33,785 nt of DNA from Mesorhizobium sp. Root552 (GCF_001427285.1 NZ_LMFV01000025.1:1-33785), one strand, 5' to 3'; shown: positions 20,818 to 30,047, counted from the stretch's first letter. Notes: a model not told the origin generated them from the letters alone. A program made the numbers and translations.

Positions 20818-21570
20818 ATGGCAAACGACGATCTTATCGCCCCGCGCTTTTTCACAAGGCCGGTGGAAAACCCCATCGAAACCCGCAAGCAGGGTCGCCC
20901 GATCTTTGAAGACCGGGAGTTCGTGGAAGTGAAATTCGCCGGCAACAGGCAGTCCGTTCTGGTCGCGCCGGCTCACGAGAAGTTCAAGCAGCGCAAGATG
21001 CCCAACGGGGACAGCGAGTGGATCACCTATGCGCAGGAATACCAGCCGATCTATGAGCGCTTCAAGCAGGGCTTGAGCGAACAGGGCTCCGGCACGCCGC
21101 TATCTGAGTTGCCGTTCCTCACCGAGGCCAAGCGCTCGGAACTGAAGGCGCTCAACGTCAAGTCAGCCGAAGCGCTGGCGGCGCTCGACGGTGGTCCGCT
21201 CAAGATGCTGGGCATGGGAGGCCGCGAACTCAAGAACCAGGCCATAGCCTATCTGGAGAAGGCTTCCGGTTCCGCCGACCTGACGCGGCTGGCCGCCGAG
21301 AACGAAGCCTACAAGACCCGCATGGAAGACATGCAGCGGGAAATCGAGGAACTGCGTTCGGCGCAGGCCCCGAAGGCCGCGACCAAGGCAAAGGCGAAGG
21401 CCAAGAAGGACGCTGAGCCGTCGCCCTTCGATGATTTCGAGGATGACGACATTCGCAACTGGCTGAAGGACAGCGGTTTCGAGTGTGATCCGGCATGGGA
21501 TCGCGAAACCCTGGTCGCCAAGGCCGATGAAGCCAACGCCGAACTGGCCGACAAGCAGAAAGTCGCCTGA
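20818..21570 (+). CDS. Head-associated protein with helix-hairpin-like domain (250 aa)
   Basis: A 250-residue protein. The N-terminal 75 residues are beta-rich (FFTRPVENPIETRKQGRPIF). Residues about 95-145 (FLTEAKRSELKALNVKSAEA, then KMLGMGGRELKNQAIAYLEK) resemble a helix-hairpin-helix unit. A coiled coil (LAAENEAYKTRMEDMQREIE), an Ala/Lys linker and a small acidic C-terminal domain follow. Such proteins occur between coat and adaptor genes in alphaproteobacterial P22-like phages. It may be a minor virion protein that contacts DNA; no proven role. Confidence 0.65.
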   Translation: MANDDLIAPRFFTRPVENPIETRKQGRPIFEDREFVEVKFAGNRQSVLVAPAHEKFKQRKMPNGDSEWITYAQEYQPIYERFKQGLSEQGSGTPLSELPFLTEAKRSELKALNVKSAEALAALDGGPLKMLGMGGRELKNQAIAYLEKASGSADLTRLAAENEAYKTRMEDMQREIEELRSAQAPKAATKAKAKAKKDAEPSPFDDFEDDDIRNWLKDSGFECDPAWDRETLVAKADEANAELADKQKVA

Positions 21571-21572
21571 CA

Positions 21573-22274
21573 ATGGCAAAGACGATCCTCGACATCATCA
21601 AGGAAGTCGCCCCGGTCATCGGCATCGACGTTCCGACCGTCGTCATGGCGGGGCAGGAGCGTGAGCAGATCGAACTGAAGGCGCTCGCCAATGAAATGGC
21701 GTCGAGGATCGCCAAGGCCTACGACTGGCAGACGCTGGCAGCGATTGCGAGTTATCCCGGCGACGGGGTGACCGAAGATTTCAACCTGCCGGAAGATTAT
21801 GACCGCATGCCGGTCAAGGCCAAGGTCTGGTCAACGTCGATCAACCGACCGCTGACACCGATCACCGACCGTGACCAATGGCTGGGCATGGAGGTTCAAG
21901 CCTTCGATATGTTGTTTGGGGCGTGGATCATCTACGGCGATCAGATCCACATCAAAACGGCTGTACCGTCAGGCGTGACGGCAAAGCACTGGTATCAGTC
22001 AAATCTGGTCGTGAAGCCCGAGAGCGGCGACAACAAGGATGCGTTCGAAGCCGACAGCGACACGTTCAGGCTGAATGCCCAACTGCTCAAACTTGGCATG
22101 ATCTGGCAGTGGAAGGCCAACAAGGGCCTTGCCTATGGCGAAGACATGGCGAGCTACGAAGACCTGAAGGAGAAGCTCATCAGCGCCGACAAGGGTTCGC
22201 GGATGCTGACCATTGGCCGGCAGCGTGTCCCCTATGACGTGGATATCGCCTATCCGGTGGCGGTGGTGCCATGA
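21573..22274 (+). CDS. Head-tail adaptor protein (P22 gp4 / SU10 adaptor-like)
   Basis: A 233-residue protein in the place of P22 gp4, between coat and tail-hub genes. The pattern IELKALANEMASRIAKAYDW, FNLPEDYDRMPVKAKVW and SADKGSRMLTIGRQRVPYDV matches the adaptor family that forms a ring below the portal and joins it to the tail. It starts two bases after the previous stop and overlaps the next gene by ATGA. Some P22 gp4 relatives also have lysozyme activity; no catalytic motif of that kind is visible here. Confidence 0.8.
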   Translation: MAKTILDIIKEVAPVIGIDVPTVVMAGQEREQIELKALANEMASRIAKAYDWQTLAAIASYPGDGVTEDFNLPEDYDRMPVKAKVWSTSINRPLTPITDRDQWLGMEVQAFDMLFGAWIIYGDQIHIKTAVPSGVTAKHWYQSNLVVKPESGDNKDAFEADSDTFRLNAQLLKLGMIWQWKANKGLAYGEDMASYEDLKEKLISADKGSRMLTIGRQRVPYDVDIAYPVAVVP

Positions 22275-23869
22275 GGCGGGGCTTTCGCCGTGTTCCCGTA
22301 GCAGCCAAGGCGCAGCAGAAGGGGGAGACGATCACCTTTCCCGCGCCTATCCGGGGCAAGGTTTCGAATGAGAACCTTGCGTCGGCTCAGCCGCTCGGGG
22401 CGAAGGTTCTGGTCAACGCCTTCCCGACACAGACCGGGCTGAGGGTGCGCGGCGGCTCGCGCAAGACAGCCACGCTGGACGGGCCGGTCCTTTCGATGTT
22501 CACCTATGTGTCCGGGTCAGCGGCCAAGCACTTCGCGGCATCCCAGGCCAAGGTCTATGACGTTTCGTCGGTGGCTGATCCTTCCGTGGTTCCTCCTGCC
22601 GATATCTCCGGGCAGTCGGCGGGCTACTATTCCGCAGTGCAGTTCTCGACCGTGGGGGGCGAATTCCTCTACCTCGCCAACGGTTCGGACAAGCTCCAGC
22701 TTTACAACGGCACGTCATGGCAGGCCATCGACGGCGCTTCGTCCCCTTCCATCACCGGTGTAACCACTTCGACGCTCAGCCATGTGTGGGCTTACCGGAA
22801 CCGGCTGTTCTTCATCCAGTCCGGGTCGATGTATGCGTGGTGCCTGCCGGTCAATTCGCTTGGTGGTGCCGCGACACAGATCAGCCTGGCAGGCGTGTTC
22901 CAGAATGGCGGCTCCCTGTTGACGGGCGGAACATGGTCGATGGATGCCGGCGACGGTATCGATGACCGCTGCGTCTTCATTTCCAATCAGGGTGAGGTTG
23001 CCGTTTACGAAGGTGCCGACCCGGGCGACCCGAACGACTGGCGCTTGCAAGGCCGTTACGACATCACGCCCGTTCTTGGGAAAAGAGCGCTGATGCCGGT
23101 TGGTGGCGATCTGCTCATCCTGACCGAAGACGGCATCGTGCCGATATCGCAGGTGGTTTCGAAAGACCCTGCCGCGCTCTCGCTTGCTGCGGTAAGCCGC
23201 AACATTGAGCCGGATTGGCGGCGTGAGGTGATGGCGCGCGGCGGCAAGCCGTGGGAGTTCATCAAGTTCCCTCGCTACAACATGGGCATCGTGTCGCTGC
23301 CGGTCACCACCACCGCTCCCGCCATGTGCTTCGTGGTCAATCTCGAAACCGGTGCATGGGCCGATTACACCGGATGGGACACCAACTGCCTCGTCCTGCA
23401 CAATAAGTGGGCCTACTTCGGCACCTCTGACGGCAAGGTCATGCAGGCCGAAATCGGAGGAAACGACGACGGCCAAATCTACACCGTGCAGATCGCCGCA
23501 CAGTTCGATCACCTGAAGTCGCCCGGGCAGACCAAGACCGTTCGCATGGCCCGTGAAACATGGCTGGCCAGCCGGGATTTCAATTCGCGCGTGTCCGTCT
23601 CGGTCAACTACCAGACGGTATTCCCTGCGGCTCCCAATTCCGCCCCGGATGGCGGAGCGCTCAGCCTGTGGGACGTTGGCAAGTGGGATCAGGCCAAGTG
23701 GGATGCCGCCTTGGCAAACCGGACGGCAAGGGTTCAGTGGCGCTCCATAGGGCGCACCGGATATGCGGTGTCCTGGCAAATTCAGGTCACTTGCGGCGTG
23801 ACCGCAACGCCTGATGCCGAACTGGTGTCCATCGATCTGCTCTACGACCGTGGCGGCATCGTCACCTGA
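22271..23869 (+). CDS. P22 gp10-like tail hub / packaged-DNA stabilisation protein
   Basis: A 532-residue all-beta protein. Repeated motifs such as GGEFLYLANGSDKLQLYNGT, HVWAYRNRLFFIQSGS and HNKWAYFGTSDGKV are blades of a beta-propeller, as in P22 gp10 (472 residues). The N-terminal NENLASAQPLGAKVLVNAFP and a conserved GLRVRGG segment are typical of this family. It closes the portal channel after packaging and carries tail fibres. Start overlaps the adaptor stop (ATGA); stop overlaps the next start (TGATG). Confidence 0.85.
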   Translation: MRRGFRRVPVAAKAQQKGETITFPAPIRGKVSNENLASAQPLGAKVLVNAFPTQTGLRVRGGSRKTATLDGPVLSMFTYVSGSAAKHFAASQAKVYDVSSVADPSVVPPADISGQSAGYYSAVQFSTVGGEFLYLANGSDKLQLYNGTSWQAIDGASSPSITGVTTSTLSHVWAYRNRLFFIQSGSMYAWCLPVNSLGGAATQISLAGVFQNGGSLLTGGTWSMDAGDGIDDRCVFISNQGEVAVYEGADPGDPNDWRLQGRYDITPVLGKRALMPVGGDLLILTEDGIVPISQVVSKDPAALSLAAVSRNIEPDWRREVMARGGKPWEFIKFPRYNMGIVSLPVTTTAPAMCFVVNLETGAWADYTGWDTNCLVLHNKWAYFGTSDGKVMQAEIGGNDDGQIYTVQIAAQFDHLKSPGQTKTVRMARETWLASRDFNSRVSVSVNYQTVFPAAPNSAPDGGALSLWDVGKWDQAKWDAALANRTARVQWRSIGRTGYAVSWQIQVTCGVTATPDAELVSIDLLYDRGGIVT

Positions 23870-24357
23870 TGGAAATCCTATGGGGCAGCACGCGCGAGCC
23901 CGGATTGAATGCCGCGCTCGGGGAGTGGGTGAGGATCAGGATCGGCCTTCCGCGCCCGTTCGTGTCGTTCACGTCGCTTGGCGTGTTTGCGGACGGCGAA
24001 TTGCTCGGTGCCGCTGTCTTCCACAACTACGAGCCGGAATCGGGCGTCATTGAGGTTTCCGGAGCGTCGAGTTCGGCAAGGTGGCTCCCGCGCCGCGTCC
24101 TGCTCGAACTGTTCTCGTATGTGTTCAACCAGTTGGGATGCCAGTTGGCCGTGTTCCGCGTCTCGGAAAAGAACACCCGGCTCCATCGCATCATGCGGGC
24201 CTACGGGTTCGATGAATACCGCATTCCTCGCCTCGCTGGCCGGAATGAAGACCAAATCCTTTTCACGCTGACTGATGACGCATGGCGAGCCAACGGCTTC
24301 CACCATGAACACCGCAAGGGAATAGACGATGGGAAAATCAGCACCCAAGCCGCCTGA
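23869..24357 (+). CDS. GNAT-fold acetyltransferase-like virion-region protein
   Basis: A 162-residue protein with the GNAT pattern: a central strand (GELLGAAVFHNYEPESGVIE), the acetyl-CoA loop region and a long helix (LLELFSYVFNQLGCQLAVFR), then VSEKNTRLHRIMRAYGFDEY, the classic late GNAT segment. No clear R/Q-x-x-G-x-G/A acetyl-CoA loop is visible, so activity is uncertain. Similar proteins are found in this place in other alphaproteobacterial podoviruses. It may modify a virion or host protein, or serve only as a structural fold. Overlaps the next gene by 29 bases. Confidence 0.65.
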   Translation: MEILWGSTREPGLNAALGEWVRIRIGLPRPFVSFTSLGVFADGELLGAAVFHNYEPESGVIEVSGASSSARWLPRRVLLELFSYVFNQLGCQLAVFRVSEKNTRLHRIMRAYGFDEYRIPRLAGRNEDQILFTLTDDAWRANGFHHEHRKGIDDGKISTQAA

Positions 24358-25426
24358 TCCGAAGGAAACTTCGGCGGCGTCCACATCAACCAATGTCGGC
24401 ACGGCGGTCGCCAATGCGTTCATGGGCAACGTCAACCAGGTCACGCCTGACGGCACCCTGAACTACAACCAGACCGGCACGTACAAGTGGAACGACCCGT
24501 ACACCGGCAAAAGCTACGATATCCCGACCTTCACTGCCACGCAGACGCTTTCCGAAGCGCAGCAGCAGATGAAGAACCAGACCGATCAGGCGCAGATCAA
24601 CCTTGCGACCCTCGCCAAGGATCAGTCGGGCAGGTTGAACGATATCCTGGCGAAGCCGTTCGACCCGAACAGCGTCGATGCCCCATCGCTGACAACGGAT
24701 TTCTCGGCAGACCGGCAGAAGGTCGAAGACGCCTTGATGGCCCGGCTCCAGCCGAAAATGGATCAGGATCGCACGCGGCTGGAAACGCAGCTTGCCAACT
24801 CCGGTATCCAGATGGGTTCCGACGCCTACTCGCGGGCGATGAACGACAACAACAGCGCTGTGAACGATGCGCGGCTTGGGGCGATCCTCAGCGCCGGGCA
24901 GGAGCAGTCCCGCCTGACGCAGTTGAACAACTCCACCCGCGCACAGGCCATGCAGGAGGCTTTCGCCGGTCGCAACCAGCCGATCAACGAGATAACGGCC
25001 CTCATGTCCGGTTCGCAGGTGTCGAACCCGAATTTCGTCAATGCCAACATGCCGAGTATCCCGACAACGGACGTGGCGGGCCTGATTAACGAGAACTACA
25101 ACCAGAAGCTTGCCGCCTACCAGCAGAAGGCCGGCGCGGCGCAGAACGTGCTTGGCGGTCTGTTCGGCTTGGGCGGTTCGATGATCATGGCATCAGACCG
25201 CAGGCTGAAGACCGACATCAAGAAGGTTGGCAAGACTGAGGATGGGCAGAACCTCTATTCCTATCGGTACAAGGCCGGGGGCCCGATGCAGATCGGCCTT
25301 ATGGCGCAAGAGGTGAAGAAAAAGCATCCTGAAGCCATCGTTCCCATGAAGTCGGGACACATGGCCGTTGATTATAGCAAGGCGCTTCCCATGGGCAGCG
25401 TCTTCGGTATGGGGAAAGCTGCCTGA
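24329..25426 (+). CDS. Internal/ejection protein with C-terminal S74-like chaperone domain
   Basis: A 365-residue protein. Residues 1-270 are Ala/Gln/Asn-rich and mostly helical (TLSEAQQQMKNQTDQAQINL), as expected for a protein injected with DNA. A hydrophobic Gly-rich stretch (VLGGLFGLGGSMIMA) precedes residue 289, where SDRRLKTDIKKVG begins the S74 intramolecular-chaperone signature, followed by YSYRYKAGG, IGLMAQEV and MAVDYSKAL. In that family a Ser-Lys pair cuts the domain off after folding; here Ser289 and Lys294 are in the right pattern. The domain is short (77 residues), so self-cleavage is possible but unproven. Overlaps the next gene by TGATG. Confidence 0.75.
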   Translation: MGKSAPKPPDPKETSAASTSTNVGTAVANAFMGNVNQVTPDGTLNYNQTGTYKWNDPYTGKSYDIPTFTATQTLSEAQQQMKNQTDQAQINLATLAKDQSGRLNDILAKPFDPNSVDAPSLTTDFSADRQKVEDALMARLQPKMDQDRTRLETQLANSGIQMGSDAYSRAMNDNNSAVNDARLGAILSAGQEQSRLTQLNNSTRAQAMQEAFAGRNQPINEITALMSGSQVSNPNFVNANMPSIPTTDVAGLINENYNQKLAAYQQKAGAAQNVLGGLFGLGGSMIMASDRRLKTDIKKVGKTEDGQNLYSYRYKAGGPMQIGLMAQEVKKKHPEAIVPMKSGHMAVDYSKALPMGSVFGMGKAA

Positions 25427-25638
25427 TGCGCTCTTTCCTGATCACGCCGGGAAAGACCCCGAAGGTAGATCCCGAGAAAGCTGCGCTGGCCATGAACATG
25501 CCGACCGATCTCGGTTCGGGCATGCAGGCGGTTGCGGATGCGATAGCCTATCGACAGAGGCAGTTCCCCAAGGCACCCGGGGGAGCGCCTGTAAAACTCG
25601 GCTCGCTATTCGGCATGGGCCGTGGAGGGGTTTACTGA
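25426..25638 (+). CDS. Small ejection-cluster protein (70 aa)
   Basis: A 70-residue protein starting with MRSFLITPGK. Its middle GSGMQAVADAIAYRQ resembles GEGLQSIGNAILYRS near the start of the next protein, and its end (GSLFGMGRGGVY) resembles the end of the previous one (GSVFGMGKAA). It may therefore be a small duplicated piece of an ejection protein. TGATG overlaps on both sides. No independent function recognised. Confidence 0.65.
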   Translation: MRSFLITPGKTPKVDPEKAALAMNMPTDLGSGMQAVADAIAYRQRQFPKAPGGAPVKLGSLFGMGRGGVY

Positions 25639-27779
25639 TGCGCTCTTTCATCTTCGGAGAAGGCCAGGAGGCCAAGACGCCGGCACAGTTGGCCCGCATG
25701 CGGGAACTGGCTGATGCAATGGTGGCCGCGAACAGACGTGCGCCTCAGAATGTTGGCGAAGGTCTGCAATCGATCGGTAACGCCATTCTCTACCGTAGCC
25801 TTATGGGCAAGATCGGTGCGGGGGAAAAGGCAGGCCAGAACCATGCATCCGCCGCGATGAACAACATTGCCGGGGCACTCGCTGGACAGAAGGCCTTTCC
25901 GAATGCGCCGGGCGCGTCCACGTCATCAACCGCGGTTCCGCGCGTCACCAAGCGGGATGACCCGAACCTTCCCAGCCGGCTTGACTTCGCGCGCTCGGAT
26001 GCAAGTTCGCTCCCGTCGTCATTCCTCGCCGCTACCGACCGGACAGAAGGCGGCGGCGATTACGACACGCTGTTTGGTCATTCCCAGCGTGAGGGGAAGG
26101 CCTTCGCCGGCACGCGCGTATCTGGCATGTCAATCAAGGATGCGCTGGCCTTTGCCGACCCGAACGGACCATACGCGCAGAGCGTCAAGGGCCAGATCGG
26201 TCGCGTGGCAACCCCGATGGGACGGCACCAGATCGTAGGCAAAACGCTGCGCAACGCCGTCGATGAAATGGGCCTTGATCTGAACATGCCGTTCAACAAG
26301 GACACGCAGGACGCCATTGCCTCGCATCTCGCGAAGAACCGTCTCGCGGGCCAGAGCACGATGGAGGGCAAAGTCGCAGCCCTGAGGTCGGAATGGGAGG
26401 GCTTCAAGAACGTCCCCTATTCCGAAATGGTTCAGATCGTGAACGACTTCCAGAACGGCGGGAGTGCGTCACCTGCCGTTGCTGCCATCGAGCGTCAAGC
26501 GCCGGTTCAGGTTGCTTCGCTCGACCCATCTGCCGGTGTGGCCGAAGCCATGCGCCCGATGCCGGAGGAATATGCCAAATCAGGCATGACGCCCGAAACG
26601 TGGGCGAAGATGAACGCACCGAATGGATCTGTCCCCACACCGGCAGCACCAGCACCTCAAGCGCCTGTCTCGGCACCGGTCGCCCCGCCGCAGGGCGGCA
26701 ATCAGCAGATCGCACAGGCCATGTTGCAGCAACAGTCCCAGCCGCAAGGCCAGGACCTGTCGCAAATCCCTGCAATGGCAGGTGGCACCGGTGGAGCTAT
26801 CCAGTACGGGCCGCAGGGCGGGCCTTCATTGCAGATGCTTATGGAAACGGCCAATGATCCGTTCCTGAACGATAGTCAGCGCGGCATCGTGGATGCCTTG
26901 ATGCAGCAGCAGATGCAGAACGCCGATCCGCTGCGCCAGATGCAGATCAAGAAGCTTCAGCGCGAAATCGATGCGCCGACCAAGGATTGGCAGAAGCTGG
27001 ACGACAACACGCTGTACAGCCCGTCAACGGGCGAAACGAAGGTCGTCAACAAGCCAGCATCAACCGGCCAGTTCAGGTTCGAAGGCAAGTCGGTCGAAGC
27101 TCAGGCGCTGAACGGCCTGATGGACAGTGGGAAACTGACGCCCGACCAAGCCCAGCAATTGGCAGCCGGCAAGACGATTTCGAACCCTGCAGATGGGTCG
27201 ATCATGTTCATGACGCCGGATGGCATCTTCCAGCAACCGGGTCCAGCCCCGGCGGCACCGCAGGATGCGCCAGCGCCGCCTCCCGCACCGTCCGCGCCAC
27301 CGCAGGGCACTCAGCCAGCGCGACCGGGCATGATCCCGATCACCGGGCCGAAGCCAGAAAAGCCCATGAACAAGGAACAGACCGACGCGGCGACCTTTGC
27401 GGATCGCATGACCGATGCGTTGAAGGATATGGATGCCGTTCCTGAAGCCGGCGCGAGTGTGTGGGGACAGGCGATAACGGACAACGATTACGTTCCCGAC
27501 GTGGCCGAAGGCTTCCTGACAAGTGAGCCGTTCAAGAAGTTCGCCCAGGCCCGTCGCAACTTCATCAATGCTGTGCTTCGTCGCGAGTCTGGTGCGATAA
27601 TTTCGCCCTCCGAGTTCGCGGACGCCAACAAGCAGTATTTCCCGATGCCGGGCGATACCCCTGAGGTGCTGGACCAGAAGCGCAAGAACCGGCAGACCGT
27701 TCTTGACGGCATGATCCGCGCGGCTGGGCCGGCTTATCAGGGCGCAACCACAGAAAACGATCCATTGGGAATTCGCTGA
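25638..27779 (+). CDS. Ejection protein with lysozyme-like domain
   Basis: A 713-residue protein. ATG 25638 is preceded by GGAGGGG and overlaps the previous stop (TGATG); a longer frame from 25368 only reads the upstream genes out of phase. Residues about 125-235 form a peptidoglycan-hydrolase domain: TDRTEGGGDYDTLFGHSQRE (candidate catalytic Glu137), MSIKDALAFAD, ATPMGRHQIVGKTLRNAVDE and a FNKDTQDAIA segment. It probably opens the cell wall during DNA injection. The rest is long, low-complexity, Pro/Gln/Ala-rich sequence and helices with repeated Met-Gln stretches. It belongs to the three- or four-gene ejection block corresponding to P22 genes 7, 20 and 16. Confidence 0.8.
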   Translation: MRSFIFGEGQEAKTPAQLARMRELADAMVAANRRAPQNVGEGLQSIGNAILYRSLMGKIGAGEKAGQNHASAAMNNIAGALAGQKAFPNAPGASTSSTAVPRVTKRDDPNLPSRLDFARSDASSLPSSFLAATDRTEGGGDYDTLFGHSQREGKAFAGTRVSGMSIKDALAFADPNGPYAQSVKGQIGRVATPMGRHQIVGKTLRNAVDEMGLDLNMPFNKDTQDAIASHLAKNRLAGQSTMEGKVAALRSEWEGFKNVPYSEMVQIVNDFQNGGSASPAVAAIERQAPVQVASLDPSAGVAEAMRPMPEEYAKSGMTPETWAKMNAPNGSVPTPAAPAPQAPVSAPVAPPQGGNQQIAQAMLQQQSQPQGQDLSQIPAMAGGTGGAIQYGPQGGPSLQMLMETANDPFLNDSQRGIVDALMQQQMQNADPLRQMQIKKLQREIDAPTKDWQKLDDNTLYSPSTGETKVVNKPASTGQFRFEGKSVEAQALNGLMDSGKLTPDQAQQLAAGKTISNPADGSIMFMTPDGIFQQPGPAPAAPQDAPAPPPAPSAPPQGTQPARPGMIPITGPKPEKPMNKEQTDAATFADRMTDALKDMDAVPEAGASVWGQAITDNDYVPDVAEGFLTSEPFKKFAQARRNFINAVLRRESGAIISPSEFADANKQYFPMPGDTPEVLDQKRKNRQTVLDGMIRAAGPAYQGATTENDPLGIR

Positions 27780-29854
27780 TGGCCTCTCTCGCAGAAATCC
27801 GCGCGAAATATCCGCAGTACGAGGATATGGACGACAAGGCGTTTGCCGATGCGTTCTACCAGAAGTTCTATTCGGATATTCCGCGCGCGGAGTTCGACGC
27901 TAAGTTGGGGATCACCAACTTCAAGGTGGACGCTGCCACTAACCAGCCTGCCGGCGTACCGCAATACCAGCCTCCCGGCGTGGAGGGTTACGATCCGCAG
28001 AGCGGAGAGGTTACCAGGCAGCACAAGGAAACCGCGCTCGATGGCCCCGCAGCCTTCGCACTCGGTGGCGTGGATGGTGTTCCGGTTGCCGGCCCGGCCC
28101 TCACCGCCATCACGAAGGGCGCTGCGTCAATCATTCCAGCGGCTACGACCGATGCGACCTTTGGCGAGGTCTATGACGACATGGGCCGGATGGCCGAAGA
28201 CGTTGAGAGGAAGCATCCGATAGCCTCCACCGCTGGCCGTGTGACGGGTGCTGTTGCCGGGACGCTGCCGCTTATCCGTTTCGCCCCGGCAGCATTCGGT
28301 GTTGGTGCCGGTCCGCTGGGTATTCGCATGGCAGCGAGCGGCCTTAGCGGCGCTGGGCTTGGCGGGGCAGATAGCGCCGTTCGCTCAGGCGGTGATGCGG
28401 AAGCTACGGCGTATGGGGCATTTCAAGGAGGAGCGGCGGGTGTCGCCGGACCAGTTATCGCGCCCCTGATTGGCCAAGGCGTCAAGTCCGTTGCCGACAA
28501 CCTTCAGCTTGGCAGCGTGGCGCGCAGCATCGGAGCCGACAAGGTTGCCACGAAGTTCCTTGCCAAGGCCTTCGGTGAGGATGCGCTTGACGCCAGCGCC
28601 CATGCGGAACTTCAGAAACTCGGACCAGACGGCATGCTGATGGACCTTGGCCCGAACATGAAGAACCTTGGGGCGGGCCTGTTCTCGTTGCCGGGCGAAG
28701 CCAAGCAGGTCATCAAGAGCGCGGTTCAAGCCCGCGACGAGGCTTCCAACTGGCGCATTCGGTCCACCCTCAACGATGAACTTGGCGTGACGCCTGTGCC
28801 ATCCAAGGTGGAAGCACGCATCGAGCGGAACCAGCAGCGCCTGGGGCCGCAGTACCGCGAGTCGTTCCGTGGTGCCCCGCCCGCCAAGATCGGCGGGATT
28901 GCTCGCTATCTGGACAAAGAGGGACAGGTCCTACGCGGCGACGCACAGCGTGCCGTTCAGAAGGCCCGTTCGATGCTGAACAAAACCGGCACCGAACAGC
29001 TTGAAACTGATCCCAACGTGCTGCTGCAAACGCGCATGGCCATTGACGACATGATCGAGGCGGCAAAGGGAAGCAATGAACGGAATGCGTTGCAGACAAC
29101 GCGCCAGGCTATCGATGACGCCCTGACGGACGCTGCTCCATTGGTGAAAGAGGCAGACGCGAACTATGCGGAACTCGCTCGCCAGAAAACAGCCTTGCAG
29201 CGTGGGCAGACCGTTTTGGGGGATGGGCGCGAAGCCCCTCGCCCCATTGAGCTTGCCGAAGAATTCAAGCAGGGGGCCTTGCCGCAGGGCAAGCAGATAG
29301 GCCCATCCGCCGTGCCACTCCGCCTGCGTCAAGGTGCCCGTGCAGAAATCGAGCGCATCGTAGGCACGAAGGCCAATGATCGCGTTGCCTTGAAGAATAT
29401 CATCAAAGGCGAAGGCGACTGGAACCGCGCACGCCTCTCGACGCTGTTTGGCAAGGAGAAGGCGGGGAAGATCATCGATCTGCTGGACCGTGAAAACCTC
29501 TTTAAGGAAACATCGGACCACGTAACCCGCAACTCCGAATCCGGCGCTCGCATCAGCGCTCAGCGGATGCTCACTGGTGAGCCGGGGGGCTTTGGCGCAC
29601 GTGAGGCCTTCATGGCAGGTGGTCCGGGCGGCGCGGTGCGCGCGGCAGGCATAAAGGGGCTTGATAACATCGTTGAGGCGCTGCGAGCCGTCAAAAGCGA
29701 TGCTTCGCGAGGCCATATCGGTCGGGTGCTGACACAGGGTGACGGTCAGATCATCGACGCGCTTATGAAGGCAAACCGGGGATCGGGGCTATCGGCTTCA
29801 AAGGTCGATAACATCGCGCGAGCGCTGTTGCTCTCGTCCGCGACCAATCGCTGA
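27779..29854 (+). CDS. Large internal DNA-ejection protein
   Basis: A 691-residue protein, last of the ejection block, in the place of P22 gp16. The N-terminal 40 residues (LAEIRAKYPQYEDMDDKAFA) are a small motif common to phage injection proteins. Residues about 95-245 are Gly/Ala-rich and hydrophobic (GRVTGAVAGTLPLIRFAPAA), able to enter membranes. The rest is helical with many charged residues. Such proteins leave the virion and form the channel across the envelope. The start is TGATG-coupled to the preceding gene. The 3' end overlaps a leftward membrane-protein gene by 57 bases. Confidence 0.8.
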   Translation: MASLAEIRAKYPQYEDMDDKAFADAFYQKFYSDIPRAEFDAKLGITNFKVDAATNQPAGVPQYQPPGVEGYDPQSGEVTRQHKETALDGPAAFALGGVDGVPVAGPALTAITKGAASIIPAATTDATFGEVYDDMGRMAEDVERKHPIASTAGRVTGAVAGTLPLIRFAPAAFGVGAGPLGIRMAASGLSGAGLGGADSAVRSGGDAEATAYGAFQGGAAGVAGPVIAPLIGQGVKSVADNLQLGSVARSIGADKVATKFLAKAFGEDALDASAHAELQKLGPDGMLMDLGPNMKNLGAGLFSLPGEAKQVIKSAVQARDEASNWRIRSTLNDELGVTPVPSKVEARIERNQQRLGPQYRESFRGAPPAKIGGIARYLDKEGQVLRGDAQRAVQKARSMLNKTGTEQLETDPNVLLQTRMAIDDMIEAAKGSNERNALQTTRQAIDDALTDAAPLVKEADANYAELARQKTALQRGQTVLGDGREAPRPIELAEEFKQGALPQGKQIGPSAVPLRLRQGARAEIERIVGTKANDRVALKNIIKGEGDWNRARLSTLFGKEKAGKIIDLLDRENLFKETSDHVTRNSESGARISAQRMLTGEPGGFGAREAFMAGGPGGAVRAAGIKGLDNIVEALRAVKSDASRGHIGRVLTQGDGQIIDALMKANRGSGLSASKVDNIARALLLSSATNR

Positions 29855-30034
29855 GCGGTCAATCTTGTTGGCGACCAGGAAGGCGGCACACATCAGCACC
29901 ATTCCGCACACAAGCCCAGCTGTAAACTGTGGCCCAACCCATCTGGCAAACCAACCCGCACCCTGATGGATGCCGGCCAGGACGGCGACGGTGATCAGGG
30001 CGGCTATGATCTGAAGAACGGTGTTGCGGCTCAT
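29798..30034 (-). CDS. Leftward small membrane protein, possible superinfection exclusion factor
   Basis: A 78-residue protein with two likely membrane helices (about 5-22, VLQIIAALITVAVLAGI; about 38-56, AGLVCGMVLMCAAFLVA) and a basic cytoplasmic tail. No strong ribosome site is visible at the ATG (30034). It lies just downstream of another leftward membrane-protein gene and overlaps the end of the ejection gene by 57 bases. In P22 the leftward sieA exclusion gene lies in this same place, after gene 16. An exclusion role is inference from place and topology; the sequence is not recognisably SieA. Confidence 0.65.
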   Translation of the reverse strand: MSRNTVLQIIAALITVAVLAGIHQGAGWFARWVGPQFTAGLVCGMVLMCAAFLVANKIDRSAIGRGREQQRSRDVIDL

Positions 30035-30047
30035 GATGGCGGATCGC

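Noticed and set aside
19106..20824. 572-residue leftward frame opposite coat and decoration genes
   Set aside because: Covers scaffold end, coat and decoration genes on the other strand; composition of a shadow frame and no start signal.
22715..23779. 354-residue leftward frame opposite the tail hub gene
   Set aside because: Antisense to the beta-propeller gene; no recognisable features.
25368..25637. 90-residue N-terminal extension of the lysozyme-like ejection protein
   Set aside because: It reads the upstream genes in another frame; a strong ribosome site marks 25638.
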